A stretch of 19,556 nt of DNA from Acidobacteriota bacterium (GTDB lineage: Bacteria; Acidobacteriota; Terriglobia; Terriglobales; Acidobacteriaceae). Below the pieces are notes generated by a model that worked only from the letters and a program-made list of their open reading frames with translations, was not told the origin of the DNA and searched no databases. Both the position numbers and the translations under genes were made by a program. Below are positions 1 to 7,320 of the stretch, one piece after another. Where the stretch lies: contig JAKBAG010000024.1 in assembly GCA_021809235.1 (NCBI GenBank), forward strand, positions 1-19,556. The letters are read 5' to 3'. Numbering within the stretch: position 1 is the first letter of the stretch; every line of letters begins with the position of its first letter.

Positions 1-23
1 GAGGCCAGGGTGCGAGAGGCTGG

Positions 24-716
24 CTAGAGGTGCCCGGCCAGTACCTGATCGACGACCTCGCGAAAATCCCAGGCGCCGCTTTTGCCAGCCAGCCACTCGG
101 CCGCCAGCACGGCACCCAGAGCAAAGCCCCTGCGGTCGTCGGCCTCATGCCGCAGCTCGATGCGGTCGGAGTCGCCGGCGGCCTGGACCACGTGCAGGCC
201 GCTGTGGTCGCCGTCGCGATGGGAGGTGATGGGGATGTGGGCCTGGGGATGCCGGGCCTGCAGAATCTCGCGCAGGGTCAACGCGGTTCCGGAGGGAGCG
301 TCGAGCTTGGTGGCGTGGTGCGTTTCCGAGATGGAAAACTGGTAGTCGCGCAGACCGGCAAGCTGGCCGACGAGCTGAAAGAACTTCTGGACTCCGATGG
401 AGAAGTTGCTGCCGTAGAGCAGGCCGCCCTGTTTGCGGATGGCCAGCGCCTTCATGTCCGGCAGTTTGTCATACCAGCCGGTGGTGCCCACCACCACACG
501 CGCCCCCAGAGCAAGACAGGCACGCATGTTTTCGACCGCGGATTCGGCGTTGGTGAAGTCGACGACGACGTCGATGTGAGCGAGCGTGGGAGCCGTGAGA
601 GCGCCGGCACCGGCGTTTTCCTTCCAGTCGAGCACGCGGACGGAGTGGCCCCGTTCACGCGCGATCTGCGCCACCAGACTACCGGTCTTGCCTTTGCCCA
701 GCACCAGCATCAACAT
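24..716 (-). CDS. dapB: 4-hydroxy-tetrahydrodipicolinate reductase
   Basis: DapB catalyses the NAD(P)H-dependent reduction of the dihydrodipicolinate intermediate in the diaminopimelate/lysine pathway, in the cytoplasm. The 230-residue protein opens with a short Rossmann segment (LVLGKGKTGS). It has the conserved GTTGW around residue 77 and the hallmark catalytic and substrate loop ETHHATKLDAPSGTAL. It is shorter than the roughly 270-residue enterobacterial enzyme, and the N-terminal nucleotide loop reads GKGKTG rather than GxxGRMG, a variant seen in compact DapB proteins. The start is well supported: GGAGG lies 7 bases before the first ATG, and another in-frame ATG follows two codons later. 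It is the last visible gene of an asd-lysC-dapB run, 54 bases after lysC, so it is probably co-transcribed. The TAG stop is inside the window. Identification is secure. Confidence 0.95.
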   Translation of the reverse strand: MLMLVLGKGKTGSLVAQIARERGHSVRVLDWKENAGAGALTAPTLAHIDVVVDFTNAESAVENMRACLALGARVVVGTTGWYDKLPDMKALAIRKQGGLLYGSNFSIGVQKFFQLVGQLAGLRDYQFSISETHHATKLDAPSGTALTLREILQARHPQAHIPITSHRDGDHSGLHVVQAAGDSDRIELRHEADDRRGFALGAVLAAEWLAGKSGAWDFREVVDQVLAGHL

Positions 717-753
717 CAGGAACCTCCGGGGAAGTGACGGCTTATGCTTGCCT

Positions 754-768
754 GCCTGCGGTGCAGGC
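754..768. other. Short hairpin between lysC and dapB
   Basis: Directly after the lysC TAA there is a perfect 6-bp inverted repeat, GCCTGC - GGT - GCAGGC. No T-tract follows on the minus strand, so it is unlikely to stop transcription fully. It could protect the lysC 3' end or tune dapB expression, but no function can be shown from the sequence. The rest of the 54-base gap holds the dapB ribosome binding site. Confidence 0.35.
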
Positions 769-770
769 GG

Positions 771-2189
771 TTACTGCGCGACAGCCGCCTGTCGCGCTTC
801 GACGTCAAAGACTGCGGGATCGGGATTCTGGAAGAAGCAGGCGTGCAGCGAGCGCACGGCTTCTTCCACATCGGACTCCTCGATCATGAAGCTCATGTTG
901 ATCTCACTGGCGCCCTGGGAGATCATGCGTACGTTCACATGGCGCATGGCGGCAAACACCTGCGCGGCAATCCCGTTCTGCCCGCGAATATCCTCGCCGA
1001 CCATGCAGATCAGGGCTTTCTGCCCTTCGTATTTGACGTCTGCAATGCGGCTGAGGTCATCGGCAATGGCGGGCAGCTTGTCGGTGGCATCGACGGTGAG
1101 CGAAACGCTGACCTCGCTGGTGGAAACCATGTCGACCGGGCACTGGTGCTTGTCGAAGATGTCGAAGATCGACTTCAGATAGCCGTGCGTCATGAGCATG
1201 CGGCTGGCGACAACGTCGATGATGGTCAGCTTCTTCTTGACGGCGATGCACTTGAAAGGGCTGTTGCAGTGCGGAGCCACGGCAATGATGCGCGTGCCTT
1301 CATTCTGCGGATTGCGTGAGTTGAGCACCAGCACCGGGATGTTGCGCCGGACCGCCGGCAGAATGGTGGCCGGATGCAGCACCTTGGCGCCGAAGTAGGC
1401 CAGTTCTGCGGCCTCCTCAAAGCTGATGACCTTGACGCGCAGAGCATCGGGGCAGATGCGGGGGTCGGTGGTCATGATGCCGTTGACGTCGGTCCAGATT
1501 TCGATGGCCTCGGCGCGGAGGGCACCGCCGACGAGCGCGCCGGTAAAGTCCGAACCGCCGCGGCCAAGCGTGGTGGTGATGCCGGCCTCGTTGCTGCCGA
1601 TGAATCCGCCCATGACAGGGACCTTGCCAGCCTGGACCTGTGGCAGCACCCGCTCGGTGCAGCGCTGCTCGATAAGGGCATCCTGTGGAATGGCCTTCTG
1701 ATACTGGGAGTCGGTGATGATGACCTGTCGCGCATCGACGTGCTCGCCATTGAGGCCGCGCTCGGCAAAGGCGCGGGCAATCATGGCGCTGGAAAGTCGC
1801 TCGCCGTAGCTGACGATCAGGTCGGAGATGCGCGGCGTGAGTTCTAGAATGGCTGCCAGCCCGCGCAGTACCTCGTCGAGCGCGTCAAATTCGCCTTCGA
1901 TCCAGGTCTGCAATTCGGCCAGGGTGGCCGCGTCCTTGAGCAGTGCGGCGGCCGTATCCCGATGCCGGCTGCGCAGGCGGGAGCTGATGGCCAGCGCGCC
2001 GGTCCTGTCTCCGCGGCTGGCTGCAGCGGCGGCCGCCAGCAACTGGTCGGTGACCTTGGACATGGCACTGACGACGACCACGGGGCGTTTTCCCGCAGCA
2101 ACGCGACCGGCGACAATCGATGCAGTGCGCGTGATGGCTGTCGCATCCTCCACCGAGGTGCCACCGAACTTCATGACAACGAGACTCAT
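771..2189 (-). CDS. lysC: Aspartate kinase (monofunctional)
   Basis: Aspartokinase phosphorylates L-aspartate with ATP, the first step toward lysine/diaminopimelate, threonine and methionine. The 472-residue protein begins with the nucleotide-binding signature VVMKFGGTSVED. It has SYGERLSS near residue 128, GFIGSN and TTTLGRGGSDFTGAL in the middle, and WTDVNGIMTTDPRI, all typical of the kinase domain. Two C-terminal ACT domains follow (about residues 315-460), including VDMVSTSEVSVSLTVD and VNVRMISQGASEINMSF, which normally bind the feedback amino acid. Length matches the E. coli LysC class, and there is no homoserine dehydrogenase domain. AGAGGA lies 10 bases upstream of ATG 2189, an acceptable though long spacing. 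The gene sits between asd and dapB, consistent with a lysine/DAP operon. Which amino acid inhibits it cannot be read from sequence. Confidence 0.95.
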   Translation of the reverse strand: MSLVVMKFGGTSVEDATAITRTASIVAGRVAAGKRPVVVVSAMSKVTDQLLAAAAAASRGDRTGALAISSRLRSRHRDTAAALLKDAATLAELQTWIEGEFDALDEVLRGLAAILELTPRISDLIVSYGERLSSAMIARAFAERGLNGEHVDARQVIITDSQYQKAIPQDALIEQRCTERVLPQVQAGKVPVMGGFIGSNEAGITTTLGRGGSDFTGALVGGALRAEAIEIWTDVNGIMTTDPRICPDALRVKVISFEEAAELAYFGAKVLHPATILPAVRRNIPVLVLNSRNPQNEGTRIIAVAPHCNSPFKCIAVKKKLTIIDVVASRMLMTHGYLKSIFDIFDKHQCPVDMVSTSEVSVSLTVDATDKLPAIADDLSRIADVKYEGQKALICMVGEDIRGQNGIAAQVFAAMRHVNVRMISQGASEINMSFMIEESDVEEAVRSLHACFFQNPDPAVFDVEARQAAVAQ

Positions 2190-2278
2190 ACAGGCATCAT
2201 CCTCTAAGCGGCAGATTCGATAGACAGACGGGACCGGAACTGTCTGCGCTGCAGTCCGGCCCGGAGCTGCGGGAGTGC

Positions 2279-3385
2279 TTACCTGGCAGCGACAGGCTGC
2301 CCCTGCAGCTTGCCCAGGCGATGGAGTAATTCCCCGTTCAGGATAGCGGCACCGGCGGCGCCGCGAATCGTATTGTGCGAAAGGACGGTGAACTTCCAGT
2401 CCAGCAGTCCGCAGGGGCGCAGCCTGCCGACGGAAGCGGCCATGCCACCGCCGCGATTGCGATCGAGGCGAGGCTGCGGCCGGTCCTCAGCGCCAAGCCA
2501 CTCGACCGGCTGCGCGGGAGCCATGGGAAGGTCCTGGCCGGCGAGGGGACGGAACTCCGCCCAGGCTGCCAGCATCTGTTCCCGACTGGCGGGGCGACGG
2601 AGCTTGATGGAGACGCTCTCGGTGTGTCCGTCCTCGACGGCGACGCGATTGCAGTGGGCGCTCATGCGCGCGGCCAGCGGCTGAATGGCTTCACCCTGGA
2701 GCCGACCCAGCAGCTTGAGTGTCTCTTCCTCCATCTTCTGCTCTTCGTTCTTGATGTAGGGGACGACATTGCCAAGGATGTCCATGGAGGCAACGCCGGG
2801 ATACCCGGCACCGGAGACGGCCTGCATGGTGGAGACAAAGATCTGCTCGATGCCGAAGCGGTCCTCAATGGGCTTGAGGGCCATGACCAGTCCGATGGCC
2901 GAGCAGTTGGGATTGGTGACGATGTAGCCACCGGAGGCACGGCGCCAGCTCTGGCCTTCAATCAGATGCAGGTGGTCGGCATTGACCTCGGGAATGACGA
3001 GGGGAACACTGGGCGCCATGCGGAAGGCGCTGGAGTTGGAGACGACCGCGCAGCCTGCGGCGGCAAATCGTGGCTCCATCTCGCGCGCGATGTCGGCGTC
3101 GAGGGCGGCGAAGATGACGCGCGGAGCATGGTCCGGCTCTGCCGGGGAAAGCACCATGGAGGCGATGCGCTCCGGGCAGGGGGTGTCCAGCCGCCATTTG
3201 GCCGCCTCGGCGTAGGGCTTGCCGCTGGACCGGTCGCTGGCGGCGATCCAGGTGATGCGGAACCAGGGGTGATTTTCCAGGAGCTGGATGAATCGCTGGC
3301 CAACCATGCCGGTTGCACCAAGGATGCCTACGGAAACCGGCTGGTTTGCGTCGGGGGCAGAGGATAAGGACTGGTTATTATTCAT
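2279..3385 (-). CDS. asd: Aspartate-semialdehyde dehydrogenase
   Basis: This enzyme reduces aspartyl phosphate (the LysC product) to aspartate semialdehyde with NADPH. The 368-residue protein has an N-terminal Rossmann motif GILGATGMVGQ (residues 20-30), SNSSAFRM (about 117-123) and the active-site segment NPNCSAIGL with probable catalytic Cys161. The C-terminal LSHNTIRGAAGAAILN and the segment GAEDRPQPRLDRNRGGGM resemble the archaeal/fungal-type ASADH rather than the short E. coli type. This is a family-level judgement from motif memory. ATG 3385 is preceded by AGAAGG with 5-base spacing. A TACACT hexamer at 3397-3402 is a possible -10 element immediately upstream. It is the first gene of the asd-lysC-dapB run, after a hairpin that closes nrdR. 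The 89-base gap to lysC holds only weak imperfect inverted repeats. Confidence 0.94.
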   Translation of the reverse strand: MNNNQSLSSAPDANQPVSVGILGATGMVGQRFIQLLENHPWFRITWIAASDRSSGKPYAEAAKWRLDTPCPERIASMVLSPAEPDHAPRVIFAALDADIAREMEPRFAAAGCAVVSNSSAFRMAPSVPLVIPEVNADHLHLIEGQSWRRASGGYIVTNPNCSAIGLVMALKPIEDRFGIEQIFVSTMQAVSGAGYPGVASMDILGNVVPYIKNEEQKMEEETLKLLGRLQGEAIQPLAARMSAHCNRVAVEDGHTESVSIKLRRPASREQMLAAWAEFRPLAGQDLPMAPAQPVEWLGAEDRPQPRLDRNRGGGMAASVGRLRPCGLLDWKFTVLSHNTIRGAAGAAILNGELLHRLGKLQGQPVAAR

Positions 3386-3396
3386 GGGAACCTTCT

Positions 3397-3402
3397 AGTG
3401 TA
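3397..3402 (-). promoter_or_regulatory. Possible -10 element upstream of asd
   Basis: TACACT on the minus strand ends 11 bases before the asd ATG, with TTTTCG 17 bases further upstream as a poor -35 match. A start about 7 bases downstream would overlap the AGAAGG ribosome binding site, leaving a very short leader. The true promoter may lie elsewhere in the 123-base gap. Weak call. Confidence 0.3.
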
Positions 3403-3483
3403 CAGGAGTGTGGATACGGCGAAAACCGCGCGGAGCGCATTTTTACGCCGAATTCCGGATTCGATATAGAAACGTTCGATGAG

Positions 3484-3510
3484 GAATCCCCGCTCCAGAT
3501 GCGGGGATTC
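3484..3510 (-). terminator. Perfect hairpin at the end of nrdR
   Basis: GAATCCCCGC - 7-base loop - GCGGGGATTC forms a perfect 10-bp stem whose distal arm overlaps the last two bases of the nrdR TGA stop. It divides the upstream cell-envelope/nrdR group from asd-lysC-dapB. On the minus strand the following bases contain only TTTC rather than a clear T-tract. It may be a weak intrinsic terminator or an mRNA-stabilising 3' hairpin. Confidence 0.55.
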
Positions 3511-4000
3511 AGGACTTGCTGTTGCGTCCGTTGCGCTCGCGCGTGAGCAGCAACTGCTCGAGCTCTTCTTTGAACTCATGGACATCCTTGAAGTCGCGAT
3601 AGACGCTGGCGAAGCGGATGTAGGCGACGGTATCGAGCAGGCGGAGTTGCTTCATGATGAGTTCGCCAATCTCGCCGGTGCTGCGTTCCCGCTCGGGAGC
3701 TTCGATCAGAAAGCTTTCGGTGGCATCGACGATGGCCTCCAGCTGGGTGGAGGAGACGGGACGCTTTTCGCAGGCGCGAAGCAGGCCGCTGAGCACCTTG
3801 TGTCGGTCGAACTTTTCGCGCCGACCATCCTTTTTGACGACCATGTGCGGAATCTCGTCGATGCGCTCATAGGTGGTGAATCGACGCAGGCATTTCTCGC
3901 ACTCGCGGCGTCGGCGGATGGAGTCCGCCTCTTTGCTTTCACGGCTGTCGACCACGCGGTCCTGGGCAAAACCACAGTAAGGGCACTTCATCGCCTTCAT
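3509..4000 (-). CDS. nrdR: Transcriptional repressor NrdR
   Basis: NrdR is the zinc-ribbon/ATP-cone repressor that senses adenine nucleotides and represses ribonucleotide reductase genes through paired NrdR boxes. The 163-residue protein has the N-terminal zinc ribbon CPYCG (C6, C9) and CEKC (C34, C37), with DSIRRRREC and RFTTYER, which are nearly invariant in the family. An ATP-cone domain covers about residues 50-140 (VVKKDGRREKFDRHK; YIRFASVYRDFKDV). It is slightly longer than the roughly 150-residue norm because of a basic tail. The ATG at 4000 overlaps the TGA of the upstream membrane-protein gene (ATGA), suggesting translational coupling. A second ATG three codons in would give the more typical MKCPYC start and is a real alternative. 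No ribonucleotide reductase gene and no recognised NrdR box lie in this window. Confidence 0.95.
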   Translation of the reverse strand: MKAMKCPYCGFAQDRVVDSRESKEADSIRRRRECEKCLRRFTTYERIDEIPHMVVKKDGRREKFDRHKVLSGLLRACEKRPVSSTQLEAIVDATESFLIEAPERERSTGEIGELIMKQLRLLDTVAYIRFASVYRDFKDVHEFKEELEQLLLTRERNGRNSKS

Positions 4001-5148
4001 TGTAGCCGGTGTGTCGGCGGTTGCTGCAGGGAATCGACGGGCTGGCTAGGGTCGGGTGCGGCTCCGGCCGGGTCATGATCCGAGTGAGTCGGGTACGTGC
4101 TCGTCCGGGGGGGGACGGCGTCCGCTTCGCGGACATGGGAGCTTTCATCGGCAATCTTGCGCAGGTCAATGTGCTCGACCTGCGCCCAGACCAGCCCGAC
4201 GGGAAGAATGCTGACGAAGGTGACAGCGAGCAGGGTGGCAGCGCAGGCGGTCGCCGACTCCGGATCGGCTCCGAAGAAGCGGACGAGAAGTCCGGCGACA
4301 ATGCCGATCTGCGTGAACCAGCCGACGACGGGAAGCTGCACGGCGCTGGCCACGCCGCTGGAGGCCATGAGCACCATGCCCTGGGAGAGCGTGAGCGAAT
4401 GCAGCGGCGGATCGACAAAGGAGCGCGTTGTGAGGATGTAAGCGGCGGCGATCAGCAGCCACATGGCGACGGAAAGCGCGAGGGCGCCGATGAAGTCGGC
4501 CCAGGTGCGCAGGGTGTTCAGGCCGGTGCGGAAGCTGCGGATTTTGTCGGCGACGGCATGGGCGAGGCTGGAGGAGATCACGCCGAGCGTCTTCTGGAAG
4601 AAGCTGGCAACCAGACCGCCGGAGACGCGGATGAGCAGGAGGAAAACGGCGCCGGCAAGGGTAGCGGCCATGCTCCAGATGCCGACCTTGCGGAAGATCT
4701 CCGGATGGGGCAGGCTGCTGCCGCCGAAGAGAATGGCCGTGGAAAACAGCAGTGCCATGGCTCCCAGATCAAAGAGCCGCTCCACGACGTAGACGGCCAG
4801 TTGCGAGCTGATGGGAAGTCCGGTTTTGCGAGCGGCCAGCCAGGGACGTGTGAGGTCTGCCAGGCGGCCAATGAGGGCCACGCCGGTGTAGCCGATGACC
4901 TGGGCACCGAGCAGCGCCAGTGGGGCCACCCGCTTGTTGGCGCGCAGCAGCAGAGCCCAGCGCAGGGCGCGCAGCACAAAGCCGAGATAAATACAGCCTA
5001 CGCCGAGAGCCACCAGCCGCCAGTCGGCACGCTGAAAGTCCTGGGCAAAGTGCCGGAAGTTGAAGGGATGCTCATGCTGGGCATAGACGCCCAGCGCGAG
5101 GAGCACGAGCAGAACCAGTAGACCGAAGAAAAGACGATTACGCTTCAA
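3997..5148 (-). CDS. LPG_synthase_TM / flippase-like membrane protein
   Basis: This 383-residue polytopic membrane protein resembles the lysylphosphatidylglycerol synthase transmembrane (UPF0104/AglD-like) family. Members act in lipid modification or lipid-linked substrate flipping, and many lack the catalytic synthase domain, as here. It begins with a hydrophobic segment (FFGLLVLLVLLALGVYA), then has RALRWALLLRANKR and GYTGVALIGRLADLTRPW, similar to the family's GNxxxPxRxGE region. Several further helices follow, including a Gly/Val-rich one with SSGVASAVQLPVVGWF. The last 55 or so residues are polar and proline-rich, probably a cytoplasmic tail. The start is TTG 5148, supported by AGGAG six bases upstream and the absence of any nearby ATG. 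The stop overlaps nrdR by 4 bases, and 86 bases separate it from the lytic transglycosylase gene. Substrate unknown. Confidence 0.8.
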   Translation of the reverse strand: MKRNRLFFGLLVLLVLLALGVYAQHEHPFNFRHFAQDFQRADWRLVALGVGCIYLGFVLRALRWALLLRANKRVAPLALLGAQVIGYTGVALIGRLADLTRPWLAARKTGLPISSQLAVYVVERLFDLGAMALLFSTAILFGGSSLPHPEIFRKVGIWSMAATLAGAVFLLLIRVSGGLVASFFQKTLGVISSSLAHAVADKIRSFRTGLNTLRTWADFIGALALSVAMWLLIAAAYILTTRSFVDPPLHSLTLSQGMVLMASSGVASAVQLPVVGWFTQIGIVAGLLVRFFGADPESATACAATLLAVTFVSILPVGLVWAQVEHIDLRKIADESSHVREADAVPPRTSTYPTHSDHDPAGAAPDPSQPVDSLQQPPTHRLQ

Positions 5149-5234
5149 ACCTGACTCCTGCCTGTGGCCGTTGCGTGGCCGAAAGGGAATGGGCGGTGGT
5201 GGCCGGGCCGCCGATGACGGGGCGGTTGCAGGCG

Positions 5235-6089
5235 CTACGGCTGAGCATGATCTCGCACTGGGGCATGGCCGTGGTCCGGCGCTGCGAGGCTGGCCAGAGC
5301 GAGCTGTCTGCGCTGCCGGACGCGCTGGTTGAAGAGATGAATGACGCGGGCCACGTAGCGGCGTGTCTCCGGATAGGGTGGCATGCCATGGTAGCGATCG
5401 ACGGCGCCGGGTCCGGCATTGTAGGCGGCCAGGGCAAGGGCGAGATTTTCGTGGTAGCGGTGGAGCAGCCAGTCCAGATAGGCGGCGCCGCCGTGCACAT
5501 TCTGGTCCGGGGCAAAGGCGTCGCGCACGCCCATGGTTTGGGCGGTTACAGGCATGAGCTGCATGAGCCCCTGCGCCCCGGCGCGGCTGACGGCGCGGGG
5601 GTGTGCCGCGCTCTCTGCCTGCACAATGCTGGCCAGCAGATCCACGTCAAGATCGTGCTGCTGACCTGCGGAGCGGAGGATGGGCTGCAGAATGCAGCGA
5701 TCCAGAGGTGCGGATGGCAGGATGGCCCGTTGTCGCACAACGGTGGCATTGGTACTGGCTCGCTGCGGCATGGCTGTGCCGCCGGAGGACTGCGTCGGTT
5801 GGGGCGTGCGCGTCTGCGGCGGCAGGGCTTCAAAACGCACGACCGAGGTCGGAGACAGGTCCAGGAAATTGCTGCCTGCCGGATCGGAATAGAGGCGGAG
5901 CTGCCCGTTGACCAGCGCATGATGATCGCAGCGCATGGTGAATCCATTGGCCAGTTGCACGCGCTCGGCGGCGTGGAGGACTCCTCCGGAGATCAGCACG
6001 AGCGTCGCCAGCCATCCCCAGGCAGGCCCGAAGCTGCTGCGAGTCGGGCGGCAGGTGGGAATTACGGGCTGGAGTTGGGTACCGGGCAT
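5235..6089 (-). CDS. Lytic transglycosylase, SLT domain
   Basis: A predicted exported peptidoglycan-cleaving enzyme of 284 residues. A hydrophobic segment at about residues 24-40 (WLATLVLISGGVLHAAE) looks like a signal peptide or anchor. A short region follows that may handle a DUF4124-like or SH3-like substrate, then a linker. The C-terminal SLT (lysozyme-like) domain spans about 140-255. It has the catalytic glutamate in QAES (E159), GLMQLMP (174-180), NVHGGAAYLDWLL and AYNAGPGAV (222-230), the standard motif series. ATG 6089 is chosen because AAGGA lies 7 bases upstream. A GTG at 6116, nine codons earlier, overlaps the HAD stop as GTGA and is the alternative. It is probably co-transcribed with the HAD gene. 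It could act in wall turnover or in passage of pili or secretion machinery, but its specific role is unknown. Confidence 0.9.
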   Translation of the reverse strand: MPGTQLQPVIPTCRPTRSSFGPAWGWLATLVLISGGVLHAAERVQLANGFTMRCDHHALVNGQLRLYSDPAGSNFLDLSPTSVVRFEALPPQTRTPQPTQSSGGTAMPQRASTNATVVRQRAILPSAPLDRCILQPILRSAGQQHDLDVDLLASIVQAESAAHPRAVSRAGAQGLMQLMPVTAQTMGVRDAFAPDQNVHGGAAYLDWLLHRYHENLALALAAYNAGPGAVDRYHGMPPYPETRRYVARVIHLFNQRVRQRRQLALASLAAPDHGHAPVRDHAQP

Positions 6090-6112
6090 GGGAAATTCCT
6101 TGAAAAACTGTA

Positions 6113-7036
6113 TCACTTTGCTGTGTGGTTGCGGCTGGCGATGGCCAGCTCGAGCATGGCGGCCACGCCGTCGTCGGTGTTGCGCGGGGCAATGCGCCAG
6201 CCGCGCTGCGGGGCCAACTGGAGCAGTTCGTCGGTGGCGTTCCCCATCAGCACCCCGGTACCGGCCCAGTCAAGCATGGCTTCATCGTTCCAGTTGTCCC
6301 CGATGGTCATCACCTCTTCGGGGGCAATGCGCCACTGTGCGGCCAGCCGTTCCAGGGCGGAGCGTTTGGAGACGCCGGGCGGCAGCAGGTCCAGAATCGA
6401 GAGATCGTGGCCCGGATAGGCGGTGCGGATGCAGGCAAACTCATCCTTCCAGGTGCAGTCGGAGAGGCGGCGATCGGCCTCGGCCATCTCCTGCAAAGTA
6501 CCGGCGGCCATGCCCTGAATGATCTCGACCTCGTCGCCCAGAGCGGATTCGATGGGACGCACGGCGCGGATTGATCCGCGATTGGCTTCCACCCACTTGG
6601 CCAGCCTGCCGCGCGCGATGGCCATGTCCTCGACGATGAGGTCGGGCGGTTCGGCGCGATCGAGGGTGAAGACCGTCATGCCGGTGCCGCGCAGCAGTCC
6701 TGCCAGAGCGCGGGCCAGTTCCGGACGCAGATGCCGGAAGTCGAGGCGGTCGCCGCGGAAGGTGCGCGTAACGGCACCGTTGGAGGTGACCAGCGGCGTC
6801 TCCGGATCGAGGCCAACGCCCTCGAGCAGCGGCGCGGTGAAGGCCTGTCGGCGGCCGGTAGCGATGACGATCCGGATGCCGGCCAGCTGAGCGGCGCGGA
6901 GCGCCTCACGATTGCGGCGGCTGACCACGGTGCTGAAGTCGGGAAGCAGCGTCCCGTCCATATCGATGGCTACCATGCGAATGGTTCCAGGCAGGGGCGT
7001 GGCGGGGCTGGCCGCAGGGGCAAAGGATTCCGGCAT
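6113..7036 (-). CDS. HAD-IIB (Cof-type) phosphatase
   Basis: A 307-residue cytosolic haloacid-dehalogenase-superfamily hydrolase of the Cof/YbhA type, likely acting on sugar phosphates or other small phosphoesters. Motif I is VAIDMDGTLL (D25 nucleophile, D27), motif II is VTSNGAV, the lysine motif is in GVSKRSAL, and motif IV is IGDNWNDEAML. A C2-type cap lies between motifs II and III. The open frame continues far upstream (to 7783), but that part is a shadow of the LolC/E gene, so the start must be local. ATG 7036 is preferred. It has no good Shine-Dalgarno, but TACACT ends 6 bases upstream, which would place transcription start on the ATG (leaderless). ATG 6976 (MVAIDMDG) is the shorter alternative. 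The stop overlaps a GTG of the following transglycosylase frame. Confidence 0.9.
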   Translation of the reverse strand: MPESFAPAASPATPLPGTIRMVAIDMDGTLLPDFSTVVSRRNREALRAAQLAGIRIVIATGRRQAFTAPLLEGVGLDPETPLVTSNGAVTRTFRGDRLDFRHLRPELARALAGLLRGTGMTVFTLDRAEPPDLIVEDMAIARGRLAKWVEANRGSIRAVRPIESALGDEVEIIQGMAAGTLQEMAEADRRLSDCTWKDEFACIRTAYPGHDLSILDLLPPGVSKRSALERLAAQWRIAPEEVMTIGDNWNDEAMLDWAGTGVLMGNATDELLQLAPQRGWRIAPRNTDDGVAAMLELAIASRNHTAK

Positions 7037-7042
7037 GACTTC

Positions 7043-7048
7043 AGTGTA
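7043..7048 (-). promoter_or_regulatory. Candidate -10 for leaderless HAD mRNA
   Basis: TACACT on the minus strand occupies exactly -12 to -7 if the A of the HAD ATG (7036) is +1. No convincing -35 or Shine-Dalgarno is visible. This is the usual geometry of leaderless promoters (TANNNT just before the start codon). Confidence 0.45.
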
Positions 7049-7072
7049 TCGGCACGAGGCATCCGGGCGCGT

Positions 7073-7078
7073 TATTCT
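7073..7078 (+). promoter_or_regulatory. Candidate -10 for leaderless zinc-ribbon mRNA
   Basis: TATTCT on the plus strand sits at -12 to -7 relative to the A of ATG 7085, the same geometry as the divergent HAD gene. No Shine-Dalgarno is present and no -35 is recognisable. Confidence 0.4.
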
Positions 7079-7084
7079 GCTGGC

Positions 7085-7291
7085 ATGCGCTGCATCTGTT
7101 CCCAATGCCATGCCCGAATAGTCGATGCGGCTGTCGCCGCGTCCCAGCACTGCCCGGCCTGCGGCGGCACGCTGGTGCCAGACCCGGAGCCGGTGCGGAC
7201 GGAGGAGTCCAGGCCGACGCCTTCGGTGGATCATCGCGGAATCGAGCTGCCGCCACGGCATGCAGTGGGCGGCATTATCACGCCCTGGTAG
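7085..7291 (+). CDS. Small zinc-ribbon protein, hypothetical
   Basis: A 68-residue ORF in the 284-base gap between the LolC/E and HAD genes, on the opposite strand to both. It begins MRCICSQCHARIVD and has CPACGG about 20 residues later, so two CxxC pairs could bind one zinc in a rubredoxin-like or zinc-ribbon knuckle. The remainder is proline-rich and charged, ending HAVGGIITPW. Third codon positions are strongly G/C, as in neighbouring true genes, which supports coding. There is no Shine-Dalgarno, but a TATTCT hexamer is placed for a leaderless start. A longer in-frame ORF from 6731 runs antisense to the HAD gene and is rejected. Function unknown. It could be a small regulator, a metal-binding chaperone or a chance ORF. 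Confidence 0.55.
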   Translation: MRCICSQCHARIVDAAVAASQHCPACGGTLVPDPEPVRTEESRPTPSVDHRGIELPPRHAVGGIITPW

Positions 7292-7320
7292 GACGCAAGG
7301 GCGCGATCGGGGCGAATCGT

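Noticed and set aside
2190..2278. Possible lysine riboswitch or attenuator upstream of lysC
   Set aside because: The 89-base gap is too short and lacks the multi-helix conserved core of an L-box. Only weak imperfect inverted repeats are present.
2375..3367. Long plus-strand ORF antisense to asd
   Set aside because: Shadow frame in GC-rich coding DNA. asd has full catalytic motifs on the minus strand, and the antisense product has no recognisable domain.
5175..6419. 414-residue plus-strand ORF
   Set aside because: Antisense to the lytic transglycosylase and the HAD gene, both with complete family motifs. The product looks like a reverse translation shadow.
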